In this document: positions 35,062-43,366 of the stretch, piece by piece
Position numbering within the stretch: the stretch's first letter is position 1
Layout: every line of letters starts with the position of its first letter
Origin: an uncultured Collinsella sp.
GTDB lineage: Bacteria; Actinomycetota; Coriobacteriia; Coriobacteriales; Coriobacteriaceae
DNA length: 64,000 nt
NCBI GenBank assembly: GCA_902495355.1
Contig: CABUWV010000001.1
Span: 156,148 to 220,147 of the forward strand
Direction of reading: 5' to 3'
Program-made: the position numbers and the translations under genes
The notes under the pieces: generated by a model
Told to the model about the DNA's origin: nothing
The model's database searches: none
Seen by the model: the letters and a program-made list of their open reading frames with translations, nothing else

Positions 35062-35325
35062 ATGGTTTCTGAGAAGGCTACCCTCGTTAATCCTCAGGGT
35101 CTGCACATGCGTCCGGCTGGTCTGTTCGCCTCCACCATGGGCAAGTACGCCTGTGACGTGACGGTCGTCACCCCCGAGAAGGAGGTCAACGGCAAGTCCC
35201 CGATGGCCCTCATGGCTGCTGGTATCCCCTGCGGCACCGAGGTCGAGGTCAAGTGCGACGGCGCTGACGAGGCCGAGGCTCTGGCTGCTGCCATCGAGCT
35301 CATCAAGAGCGGTCTTGGCGAGTAG
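35062..35325 (+). CDS. ptsH: PTS phosphocarrier protein HPr
   Basis: 87 residues. The phosphoryl-carrying His15 lies in NPQGLHMRPAG, and the regulatory Ser46 in EVNGKSPMALM, both at canonical positions. Ser46 implies HPr kinase control as in Gram-positives, though no hprK is in the window. Translated from a GGAG site four bases from ATG. Upstream of ptsI by 133 bp. Confidence 0.95.
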   Translation: MVSEKATLVNPQGLHMRPAGLFASTMGKYACDVTVVTPEKEVNGKSPMALMAAGIPCGTEVEVKCDGADEAEALAAAIELIKSGLGE

Positions 35326-35458
35326 AACTCAAACGGGTCGCATGTTGAACAACTAAGTTCATATTTGGGGGCGCAGTGACCTGTTGTAAGGTAGCTGCGC
35401 TCTTTTGTCATGGATATGGCAAAACGCTTTATCACATGACACGGAGAGAGGAATGGGA

Positions 35459-37162
35459 ATGTATCAGGGAGTCAACGCTTCCGAGGGCATCGGTATCGGC
35501 ACCGTCATGGTTGCCGTCGATCCCGACTTGACGTTTGAGCCGCACGAGGTTGCTGATTCGGCAGCAGAGAAGGAGCGCTATCAGTCCGCTCTTTCGGTCT
35601 TCTGCGAGAAGACCCAGGCTCAGGCCGACCACATGAAGGAGACGGTGGGCGAGGCCGAGGCCGAGATCATGAGCGGACACATTGTCCTGGCTCAGGACCC
35701 GGGCATGACCGACGCCATCAACGCCGCCATTGACGGCGGTACCTGCGCCGAGCAGGCGCTCATGGACACCTCGACCATGTTCGAGAACATGTTCCTGTCC
35801 ATGGACGACGAGATGTTCCGTCTGCGCGCGGCCGACATCGCCGACATCCGCACCGGTATTCTGGCCGAGCTGCTGGGCAAGGAGGTCGTCGACCTCTCCG
35901 TCCTGCCCGAGAACACTGTCGTTGTCGTGCACGACCTCACGCCGTCCATGACCGCCACGATCGATAAGGCCCACGTTGCCGGTATCGTCACCGAGACCGG
36001 TGGCCGCACGTCGCATTCCGCGATTATTGCGCGCGCCCTTGAGATCCCGGCTGTCCTTTCGGTTTCCAATAGCTGCACTGCGCTGCGCAACGGTATGACC
36101 GTTGTCGTCGACGGTGGCAAGGGTATCGTTGAGGCCGATCCCGACGAGGAGACGCTCGCTGCCTACACCGCCAAGGCCGAGGCCTTCGCTGCCGAGAAGG
36201 CAGCCCTCGAGGCCTTCCGTGGCAAGCCGTCCGTGACTGCCGATGGCATCAAGAAGATCATCGCCTGCAACATCGGTAACCCCGATGACGTGCCCAACGC
36301 GCTCGATCACGACGCCGAGGCCATCGGTCTGTTCCGCTCCGAGTTCCTGTTCATGGACTCCGCTGAGCTTCCTTCCGAGGAGGAGCAGTTCAACGCCTAC
36401 CGTAAGGTCGCCAGCGCGCTCAAGGGTGCTCCGGTCATCATCCGCACGCTCGATGTGGGTGGCGACAAGGAGATTCCGTATCTGCACATGGTCAAGGAAG
36501 ACAACCCCTTCATGGGCTTCCGCGCCGTGCGTTACTGCCTGGCCAATCCCGACCAGTACAAGGTCCAGCTCCGCGCTCTGCTGCGCGCTAGCGCCTTCGG
36601 TGACGTCAAGATCATGATCCCGCTCGTCACCTGCGTCGAGGAGGTCTTGGCTGTCAAGGAGCTCGTCGAGCAGTGCAAGGCCGAGCTGTCCGAAGAGGGT
36701 CGAAAGTTCAACGAGAACATCGAGGTCGGCATTATGGTCGAGACGCCCGCCGCTTCGCTGCTCGCAGACCGTCTGGCCGAGGTCGCCGACTTCTTCTCCA
36801 TCGGCACCAACGACCTGATCGGCTACACCATGTGCGCCGACCGTGGCAACGACACCATCTCCAACCTGTACCAGGTGTACTATCCCGCCGTGCTCCGCTC
36901 GCTCAAGAACATCATCGAGAGCGGTGTGAAGGCCGGCATCATGGTCGGTATGTGCGGCGAGGCCGCTGCCGATCCGCTGCTCGAGCCGCTGCTGATCAGC
37001 TGGGGCCTGGAGGAGTTCTCGATGAGCGCTCCGTCCATCCTGCGCGCCCGCAAGACCATCAGCCAGTGGACCAAGGCCGAGTGCGACGAGCTCGCCGAGA
37101 AGGCGCTCGCCTGCAACACCGCCGCCGAGGTCAAGGCACTGCTCGAGTCCGCAGCTCGCTAA
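35459..37162 (+). CDS. ptsI: PTS enzyme I (phosphoenolpyruvate-protein phosphotransferase)
   Basis: About 567 residues. Starts with the family N terminus MYQGVNASEGIGIG. The phospho-His is in GGRTSHSAIIAR (His186); the PEP-binding barrel carries LDVGGDKEIPYL, RAVRYCL and the active Cys in MVGMCGEAAADP (Cys499). It passes phosphate from PEP to HPr. ATG 35453 (MGMYQG) is an alternative start behind the same GGAGAGAGGA site. It feeds the fruA enzyme II. Confidence 0.95.
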   Translation: MYQGVNASEGIGIGTVMVAVDPDLTFEPHEVADSAAEKERYQSALSVFCEKTQAQADHMKETVGEAEAEIMSGHIVLAQDPGMTDAINAAIDGGTCAEQALMDTSTMFENMFLSMDDEMFRLRAADIADIRTGILAELLGKEVVDLSVLPENTVVVVHDLTPSMTATIDKAHVAGIVTETGGRTSHSAIIARALEIPAVLSVSNSCTALRNGMTVVVDGGKGIVEADPDEETLAAYTAKAEAFAAEKAALEAFRGKPSVTADGIKKIIACNIGNPDDVPNALDHDAEAIGLFRSEFLFMDSAELPSEEEQFNAYRKVASALKGAPVIIRTLDVGGDKEIPYLHMVKEDNPFMGFRAVRYCLANPDQYKVQLRALLRASAFGDVKIMIPLVTCVEEVLAVKELVEQCKAELSEEGRKFNENIEVGIMVETPAASLLADRLAEVADFFSIGTNDLIGYTMCADRGNDTISNLYQVYYPAVLRSLKNIIESGVKAGIMVGMCGEAAADPLLEPLLISWGLEEFSMSAPSILRARKTISQWTKAECDELAEKALACNTAAEVKALLESAAR

Positions 37163-37236
37163 TTTGGTATCAGAGGTAACCGCGTGGTTGGAATGGGCCG
37201 GCCACGCGGCCCTCACATATACAGGGGGTACTGTAA

Positions 37237-38169
37237 ATGTTCTACACGCTAACCGCTAACCCGGCTGTCGACATGACGGTTTCGAGCTCTCCGCTCGAGC
37301 CCGACGAGAACGTCCGCACCGGCTCGGCCAGCTACACGGCTAACGGCAAGGGCCTCGACGTGTCCTTCGCCTTTAAGAAGATGGGCGTCGACACCGTCGC
37401 GCTCGGCTTCTTCGCTGGCTTCACGGGCAAGTTCATCGTCGAGGAGGTCATGAACCTGGGTTGCCTCTGCCGCCCGGTCTGGACCGACGGTATCACGCGC
37501 ATTAACACCTACGTCAACGATGGCCAGCACGAGTACGGCATCCTGAACCCGGGTGCTCCGATCACGCCGCAGCACCAGGAGGAGCTCTACAACATCCTGG
37601 ACACCGCGGGCGATCTCGAGTGCCTGATCGTTTCCGGCTCCGTGCCTCCCAAAGCTACGCCTGACTTCCTGGCTCAGGTCATGGAGCACGCTCAGGCCCG
37701 TGGCGCCGACGTCGTCCTGGACCTGTCCTCCGATAAGCTCAAGGAGCTCGCTCACAAGAAGCCGCTGCTCATCAAGCCGAACCATCACGAGATGAAGGCC
37801 ATCTTCGGCGTGCCGGTTGACACCGACGACGAGGTCCGCGTTGCCATGAAGATGGCTCACGACGCCGGCGTTCAGAACGTGCTGCTCACCCGTGGTAGCC
37901 GCGGCGACGCTTACTTCTCCAACGGCGAGGACATCTGGTACGCCAAGCGTGAGTTCAACATCAAGCTGGTCTCTTCCGTCTGCGCCGGCGACTGCACCCT
38001 CGCTGCGTTCCTGCACAAGTGGTACAGGGATCGCGACAACGTCGAGGAGGCCATGAAGCTCGCTATGGCCACCGGCGCCAACGTTGCCGAGTCCGTCGGC
38101 ATCGGCGACTTCGGTCACGTCGACGAGTACAGCAAGCGCGTTGCTGTCCGCAAGCTCGATCGTCAGTAA
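37237..38169 (+). CDS. 1-phosphofructokinase (PfkB family), first copy
   Basis: 310 residues. PfkB motif 1 region SYTANGKGLDVSFAFKKMG, and motif 2 with the catalytic Asp in SSVCAGDCTLAAFL. The first Gly of the usual GAGDS is Cys, and the Ser is Cys. NPAVDMTV at the N terminus fits the FruK/LacC subgroup. Expected to phosphorylate fructose 1-phosphate made by the fruA enzyme II; tagatose 6-phosphate is another possibility. Follows ptsI by 74 bp in the same direction. Ends at a strong terminator. Confidence 0.88.
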   Translation: MFYTLTANPAVDMTVSSSPLEPDENVRTGSASYTANGKGLDVSFAFKKMGVDTVALGFFAGFTGKFIVEEVMNLGCLCRPVWTDGITRINTYVNDGQHEYGILNPGAPITPQHQEELYNILDTAGDLECLIVSGSVPPKATPDFLAQVMEHAQARGADVVLDLSSDKLKELAHKKPLLIKPNHHEMKAIFGVPVDTDDEVRVAMKMAHDAGVQNVLLTRGSRGDAYFSNGEDIWYAKREFNIKLVSSVCAGDCTLAAFLHKWYRDRDNVEEAMKLAMATGANVAESVGIGDFGHVDEYSKRVAVRKLDRQ

Positions 38170-38197
38170 TCGAAACGCGACATATTCGTGCGCATGC

Positions 38198-38228
38198 GGC
38201 GCCCCGGTTTCGGCTGGGGCGCCTTTTT
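38198..38228 (+). terminator. Intrinsic terminator after the first phosphofructokinase gene
   Basis: Perfect 8-bp GC-rich stem GGCGCCCC / GGGGCGCC with a 10-base loop and TTTTT. Confidence 0.85.
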
Positions 38229-38357
38229 GTTCCGCCACAGGGGAGAGGTGTCCCGCCGTACTTCATCGCTTCCACACCGTTCACCGAGTTGTCCTAGCCT
38301 TTTACCGATGCGTGGAATATACTTTCATTAACACGCTGCTTCGTGAAAGGAACATTC

Positions 38358-39290
38358 ATGATTTACACGCTCACTGCAAATCCCGCCATTGACTACAACA
38401 TCGCCTGCGACGGCCTTGCTGCCAACACCGTCACGCGTACTCGCAACGCCGTCTATACGCCCAACGGCAAGGGCCTTAACGTCTCGTTTACGCTTGACCA
38501 CTACGGTGTCGACACCACGATCCTTGGCTTCTTCGCTGGCTTCTCGGGCGAGTTCATCGTCAAGGGCGCCGAGGCCCTGGGCGTGCCCGTCAAGCCCGTG
38601 TGGACCGACGGCATCACGCGCGTCAACGTGTTCCTCAACGCCGGCCCCGACACCGAGTACAACATGGTCAACGCCGGTGCCGCCATCAACGAGGCCAACG
38701 AGCAGGAGATGTTTGAGCTCATCGATTCGCTCGATGACATGACCTGCTTGGTCATCAGTGGCTCGCTGCCTCCCAACGCTTCCGAGGGCTTCCTGGCCGA
38801 GGTCCTGCGCCGCGTAAAGGCCAAGGGGGCCGAGTTCGTCCTCGATATCTCGAGCCATCAGCTGGCAGACCTCATTGCCATGGAGCCGCTGCTGATCAAG
38901 CCCAATGACGATGAGCTGCTCGATATCTTTGGCATTAAGGTGAGCGGTGGCGACGATGAGTCCGTCAAGGGCGCGATGGCCGAGCTGCACGCCAAGGGCG
39001 CCAAGAATGTGCTGCTGACTCTTGGCGGCGCCGGTGCGTACTTCTCCAACGGCGAGCACATCTGGTTTGCCAACCGCACCTTCGACGTCAAGCTGCTGTC
39101 GACGGTGTGCGCCGGCGATTCCTCGCTCGCTGCCTTCCTGTCCGTGTGGCACGACGCCCCCGAGCGCGTCGAGGACGCCCTGCGCCTTTCGATGGCTACC
39201 GGCGCCAACGTGGTCGAGTGCCCCGGTCTGGGCGATTTTGCCAAGGTGGACGAATATAAGAAGCACATCGAGGTTCGCCAGGTCTGCTAG
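38358..39290 (+). CDS. 1-phosphofructokinase (PfkB family), second copy
   Basis: 310 residues, exactly the same length as the first copy and closely similar throughout (NPAIDYNI, YTPNGKGLNVSF, GFFAGFSGEFIV, TVCAGDSSLAAFL). The catalytic AGD is kept, with Cys replacing the first Gly as in copy one. A tandem duplication that has diverged, perhaps to separate fructose 1-phosphate from tagatose 6-phosphate or another phosphosugar. GAAAGGA ribosome site before ATG 38358. Its own terminator follows, and the separate terminator upstream implies independent transcription. Confidence 0.88.
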   Translation: MIYTLTANPAIDYNIACDGLAANTVTRTRNAVYTPNGKGLNVSFTLDHYGVDTTILGFFAGFSGEFIVKGAEALGVPVKPVWTDGITRVNVFLNAGPDTEYNMVNAGAAINEANEQEMFELIDSLDDMTCLVISGSLPPNASEGFLAEVLRRVKAKGAEFVLDISSHQLADLIAMEPLLIKPNDDELLDIFGIKVSGGDDESVKGAMAELHAKGAKNVLLTLGGAGAYFSNGEHIWFANRTFDVKLLSTVCAGDSSLAAFLSVWHDAPERVEDALRLSMATGANVVECPGLGDFAKVDEYKKHIEVRQVC

Positions 39291-39312
39291 CCGCATCGAT
39301 ACATCGTTGCCG

Positions 39313-39349
39313 AACACCCGCTTTGGATTACCGAGGCGGGTGTTTTTTT
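39313..39349 (+). terminator. Intrinsic terminator after the second phosphofructokinase gene
   Basis: AACACCCGC / GCGGGTGTT stem followed by a run of seven T. Confidence 0.85.
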
Positions 39350-39486
39350 GCGCGCTGAACGTATGTGGCGTCTGCTGTCTCGTTTTATCGAATCGACGAA
39401 GCAATTGCGTGTGCGCGCTTTCTCGTTTCTTGCTAGACTTCTTGAGAACCATCGATTAACGCTCACAAGTGCAGGAGGCCATAGAC

Positions 39487-40881
39487 ATGTGCAATGTTTC
39501 GCTCAACGGTACGCAACCGTCCGATGCCTCCCTGCGCGTCCTGCTCGCGCTTGAGGCGGCTGGTCTTGAGGCATGGTACGTAGGCGGTTGGGTGCGCGAC
39601 GCCCTGATGGGGCGCCCCAACCACGATGTTGATATGTGCTGTAGCGGCCTGTGGCAGGAGTCCAAAGCGGCGCTCGAGGCCGCTGATATCGCGGTCGTGG
39701 AGTCGGGCATTAAATTTGGCGGAATCACGGCTATTTCCGATGGCGAGCGTATCGAGGTCACCACGTACCGCCTGGATGGCTTTTACACCGATGGGCGCCA
39801 TCCTCAGAGTGTCGAGCGTGCCGCCTCGCTCGAGGACGATCTGGCCCGCCGCGACTTTACCGTCAACGCCATGGCCTGGCATCCCGAGCGCGGGCTTGTC
39901 GACCGCTACGACGGCCAGGGTGACTTGGAGCGCAAGCTGATTCGCGCTGTCGGTGATCCCAAGCGTCGCTTTAACGAGGACGCCCTGCGCATGCTGCGTG
40001 CGGTGCGCTTTGCCTGCCGTCTGGACTTTATGATTGAGCCCGAGACTAAGCGTGCGCTTGCCGAGTGCGCGCCGCTGCTCGATGCCGTGGCGCGCGAGCG
40101 TGTGGGTATTGAGCTCGAGGGCATTCTTTCGACCGGTCATGGGGGAGACGCGATGCTTCGCTATCCCGAGCTCATCTGTGCCGCTGTGCCCGAGTTGGCA
40201 GCGGGTCGCGGGTTTGATCAGCGAAGTGTCTACCATGCGTTTAACGTCTACGAGCATATCGCCCGTGTGCTGACGGTGGCAGGGGAGCTGGCGCTGTGCG
40301 ACGGCGTCGCGCCATCGTCGAGCCTTATGTGGGCGGCGTTTTTGCACGATGTCTCCAAGCCCGAGTGCTTTACGGTCGATCACGCCGGCAGCGGACACTT
40401 CTACGGTCATCCCGAGCTCGGCGCCAAGAAAGCGCGCATCATTATGGATCGCCTGGCTCTCTCGCACGACCTGGTGCGCGACGTGTGCCTGCTCATCAAA
40501 TATCACGATAAGCCGCTGCGCCCCGAGCGCTCCTGCCTGCTCAATATGATGCGCGCGCTTTCGGGTGAGGGCGTCGACACGCCGCGTCTGATGGACGAGC
40601 TCATGGACCTCAAGCGTGCCGACACACTTGGCAAGGCCCCGTCGTGCTTCTATTACGTCGAGACGATTGAGGAGATGCGCGCGATGGCGCACGTGCTGCT
40701 GAGGGCGGGGGAGCCCTATACGCTCAAGATGCTCGCCATCAACGGCGGCGACCTGATTCGTGCTGGAGTCAAGCCCGGGCCGGAACTGGGGCAGCTTCTC
40801 AACTCCGCCCTCGACGCCGTGATCGAAGACAACATTTCCAACGAGCGCGAAGCTCTTTTGGTCCATCTCAACTTGAATTAG
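39487..40881 (+). CDS. CCA tRNA nucleotidyltransferase / polynucleotide adenylyltransferase family with HD domain
   Basis: 464 residues. Nucleotidyltransferase head: YVGGWVRDALMGRPNHDVD (GG...RD...DxD), RRDFTVNAMAW and the RFNEDALRMLRAVRFACRL neck. A C-terminal HD domain has AFLHDVSKP and YHDKPLRP. This fits bacterial CCA-adding enzymes with HD domains, which finish or repair tRNA 3' ends. ATG 39487 has AGGAGG eight bases upstream; GTG 39469 is too early. The neighbouring tRNA-Glu gene encodes its own CCA. Confidence 0.88.
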   Translation: MCNVSLNGTQPSDASLRVLLALEAAGLEAWYVGGWVRDALMGRPNHDVDMCCSGLWQESKAALEAADIAVVESGIKFGGITAISDGERIEVTTYRLDGFYTDGRHPQSVERAASLEDDLARRDFTVNAMAWHPERGLVDRYDGQGDLERKLIRAVGDPKRRFNEDALRMLRAVRFACRLDFMIEPETKRALAECAPLLDAVARERVGIELEGILSTGHGGDAMLRYPELICAAVPELAAGRGFDQRSVYHAFNVYEHIARVLTVAGELALCDGVAPSSSLMWAAFLHDVSKPECFTVDHAGSGHFYGHPELGAKKARIIMDRLALSHDLVRDVCLLIKYHDKPLRPERSCLLNMMRALSGEGVDTPRLMDELMDLKRADTLGKAPSCFYYVETIEEMRAMAHVLLRAGEPYTLKMLAINGGDLIRAGVKPGPELGQLLNSALDAVIEDNISNEREALLVHLNLN

Positions 40882-41008
40882 CTACCCAGTTTACCTGCGT
40901 GTTCCATAACCTGCCGACAATTTTTCGGCAATTTGGAATTTCTTCTTGCGCTGACGTTTTTTGTCCCGTAATATATTTCCTCGCAGCACGGCAGTGCAGA
41001 TGTCATGT

Positions 41009-41085
41009 GGCCCGTTCGTCTAGCGGTTTAGGACGCCGCCCTCTCAAGGCGGAGATCACCAGTTCGAATCTGGTACGGGCTACCA
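41009..41085 (+). tRNA. tRNA-Glu (anticodon CUC)
   Basis: Cloverleaf read by eye. Acceptor GGCCCGT / ACGGGCT (first pair G-U), D arm with TAGCGGTTTAGGA, anticodon stem CCGCC / GGCGG around CTCTCAA giving anticodon CTC at 41063-41065, T arm ACCAG-TTCGAAT-CTGGT, discriminator A and encoded CCA. Confidence 0.95.
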
Positions 41086-41095
41086 CGCATCTGAT

Positions 41096-41128
41096 ACCCG
41101 GCCTTCCCATGGAAGGTCGGGTTTTTTA
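41096..41128 (+). terminator. Intrinsic terminator after tRNA-Glu
   Basis: Stem ACCCGGCCTTCC / GGAAGGTCGGGT (one G-T pair) with a 3-base loop and six T. Confidence 0.9.
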
Positions 41129-41235
41129 TTTTCAAACAACCGTCTGCAATTCCCGTTTGAACCAGAGCTTTGCGTTCTGCCTATGGCCCTTACGGGTACA
41201 ATATCCAAGATATTTTGACTGTTAGAAGGAGTCTC

Positions 41236-42543
41236 ATGACGGAGTCCTCTCAGCATACGTCTAAGCCCCAGGTCGAGGTTGAGGCCTCGGGCGGAGATGA
41301 CAATAAGAGCGCACGCCGCGGCGCCATCTTTATCGGCGTCGTGCTGGTGGGTTATATCGTCTATCTGGTGGTAACCGGGCAGATGGGGCAGTTCTGGGCC
41401 GCAATGTCGAGCGTCCAGGCGCCATGGCTCGTTGTCGCGTGTCTTTGCATGTTCATGTATCTGTTCTTTGGCATTGTGGCCTATGCGATTGCCGTCTGGC
41501 TCGACCCATATTCACCCGTCGGCATCCGCGACCTGATTTCGGTCGAGGCGAGCGGCATCTTCTTTGGCAACCTCACACCTATGATGATGGGCTCGACTCC
41601 CGCCCAGATCTACCGCCTGACCAAGGCGGGCCAAAATGTCGGCGAGGCTGGCGCCACGCAGTTCACGCGCTTTATCGTGTATCAGTTTGGCCTCGTTGCC
41701 TGGGGCGCTATCCTACTGCTTGCTCGCATGCCGTTTTTTGCCGAGCGCTATGGCGACATGACGCTGCTGTGTGTCTTTAGCTTTGGTGGGCACTGCTGCA
41801 TCTTGCTGGGCATCTTCGCCGTCGCGCTCATGCCTAAGACCGTCACGCGCGTCGCCCATTGCATCATCAATTGGCTCGAGCGCATTGGTGTCTCGGCCAC
41901 TAAGATCGAGGGTTGGCGCACGTTTGTCGATGGCGAGATCTACTCCTTCTCTGAGAAGTTCAAGCTTTCGGCTGGCCACTTTTCGTCCATGCTGCTCACG
42001 GTGGTCATCACCATGCTGCAGCTCGCGTTTTTCTACCTCGTGCCGTATTTCCTGATGCTTGCCTTTGGCCACCATGAGGTCGACTTTTTCTCGGTCATGG
42101 CCGCGAGCGCCTTTGTCCAGCTGTTGAGCTCTGCGGTCCCCCTGCCCGGTGGAACTGGTGGCGCTGAGGGCGGCTTTGCATTGTTCTTGGGTCATTTCTT
42201 TGGGTCGGCTTCGACCGCTGGCTATCTGCTGTGGCGCCTCATTACGTTTATTGCGCCGACCATTTTGGCTGCGCCCCTGCTGGGCCTTAAGAGCGCCCAC
42301 AACGAGAGCATCCATGCGCGCTGGGATCGCGTGATGCGCAAGCTCGGCCGCACGCCTCAGACGCCCTCTGCGCCCACTAAGCCTCACCCCGCGAATGCTG
42401 TTACTGTTGATCCCAAGAAGCAGGCTCAGAAGGCTTCTGGGACCGCTAAGCCGGCTCATAAAGCCTATGTGCGCCAGACAGGCGATGGTATTCGCGTATC
42501 TCCGTCGGTACTCAATAAGAAGAAGCACCCTAAGTCGCAGTAG
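41236..42543 (+). CDS. Lysylphosphatidylglycerol synthase TM region/UPF0104 family membrane protein
   Basis: 435 residues with about eight TM segments. Family marks include SVEASGIFFGNLTPMMMGS followed by PAQIYRL, and VQLLSSAVPLPGGTGGAEGGF near the end of the membrane part. This matches the flippase-like domain of MprF/YbhN proteins without the aminoacyl-transferase domain. It probably moves or senses a lipid at the membrane. A hydrophilic basic tail (about 70 residues) follows. ATG 41236 behind AGAAGGAG. Confidence 0.82.
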   Translation: MTESSQHTSKPQVEVEASGGDDNKSARRGAIFIGVVLVGYIVYLVVTGQMGQFWAAMSSVQAPWLVVACLCMFMYLFFGIVAYAIAVWLDPYSPVGIRDLISVEASGIFFGNLTPMMMGSTPAQIYRLTKAGQNVGEAGATQFTRFIVYQFGLVAWGAILLLARMPFFAERYGDMTLLCVFSFGGHCCILLGIFAVALMPKTVTRVAHCIINWLERIGVSATKIEGWRTFVDGEIYSFSEKFKLSAGHFSSMLLTVVITMLQLAFFYLVPYFLMLAFGHHEVDFFSVMAASAFVQLLSSAVPLPGGTGGAEGGFALFLGHFFGSASTAGYLLWRLITFIAPTILAAPLLGLKSAHNESIHARWDRVMRKLGRTPQTPSAPTKPHPANAVTVDPKKQAQKASGTAKPAHKAYVRQTGDGIRVSPSVLNKKKHPKSQ

Positions 42544-42659
42544 GACAGTCGTGCGTTCTTCATGATGCGGGGCATATTTGTGCTGTATGGGGGATAATCC
42601 TCTTACGTAGATTATCTCTCATCTGTTGATGAATGCTCGCATATCGAAGGGACACGCCC

Positions 42660-43271
42660 ATGGCAACCAGCAAACCGCGTCTTGATCGTCGCATCGTTCG
42701 CAGCCGTAATGCCATCCTTTCCGCTTTCGAGCGCCTGCTCATGGAAAAGCCGCTGGCAGACATTACGGTGAGTGCCATCGCGCGCGAGGCCAATGTCGAC
42801 CGCAAAACCTTTTACGTTCACTTTGGTACGGTTGACGGCCTGCTCGATGCCATTGCCGTCGATGTGGTGGAGATGATTGTCGACTCGGTCGAGAAAACGC
42901 TTGCTTCCATGGACGGCGACACCAACGAGCGCGCTCTGGGCGCGGCGGCGACCTTCTTTAAAACCGTTAACGAGGCACTGTGTAACAACTTGGTGCTCAA
43001 TCGTCAGCTGATCGAGAACATTCCGCTCGATGATTTTATGGCTCGTCTTCGTTCGCCGCTCGAACACGAGATTGCCGAGCGCGATCTGCTGCCCCAAGGT
43101 CTCAAGGACGAGATGTTCGACTACTATCTGGCGTTTTTGCTGTCGGGTATTATCGGTATCTATCGCACGTGGGCATTGTCTGATGGCTCGGTTCCTATCG
43201 AGCGCGTCTCGGAGGTTGCCAATGACCTCACACTCAACGGCCTGTCGAGTCTGGAATCTCGCTTGGATTAG
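42660..43271 (+). CDS. TetR/AcrR family transcriptional regulator
   Basis: 203 residues. N-terminal helix-turn-helix RNAILSAFERLLMEKP, ITVSAIAREANVDRKTFYVHF is a typical TetR domain. The C-terminal ligand domain is not assignable. Its target may be the flippase-like gene upstream (116 bp away) or a distant gene. ATG 42660 with AAGGGA upstream. It is the last gene of the backbone before the G+C-rich corrinoid region. Confidence 0.88.
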   Translation: MATSKPRLDRRIVRSRNAILSAFERLLMEKPLADITVSAIAREANVDRKTFYVHFGTVDGLLDAIAVDVVEMIVDSVEKTLASMDGDTNERALGAAATFFKTVNEALCNNLVLNRQLIENIPLDDFMARLRSPLEHEIAERDLLPQGLKDEMFDYYLAFLLSGIIGIYRTWALSDGSVPIERVSEVANDLTLNGLSSLESRLD

Positions 43272-43273
43272 GC

Positions 43274-43366
43274 CTAGTTGGGCTCGTCGGCGTGGAAATT
43301 CCTGTTCCTGAGGTTCTCCGGCGCCTTGGAGACCTTGCCGGCGTAGGAGCTGTAGCCTGAGGATCC
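43274..43366 (-). pseudogene. IS3-family transposase (OrfB) remnant at the edge of the corrinoid region
   Basis: On the minus strand the 93 bp read in one frame as a short peptide containing YSSYAGKVSKAPENL and NRNFHADEPN, then TAG. This is the segment just before the DDE catalytic domain in IS3-type OrfB proteins (typically KYSSYKG...NRDFHADxPN). Both ends are lost, so it is inert. It fills all the space between the TetR stop and the stop of the BtuD-like ATPase, which suggests a transposition-linked breakpoint. Confidence 0.6.
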
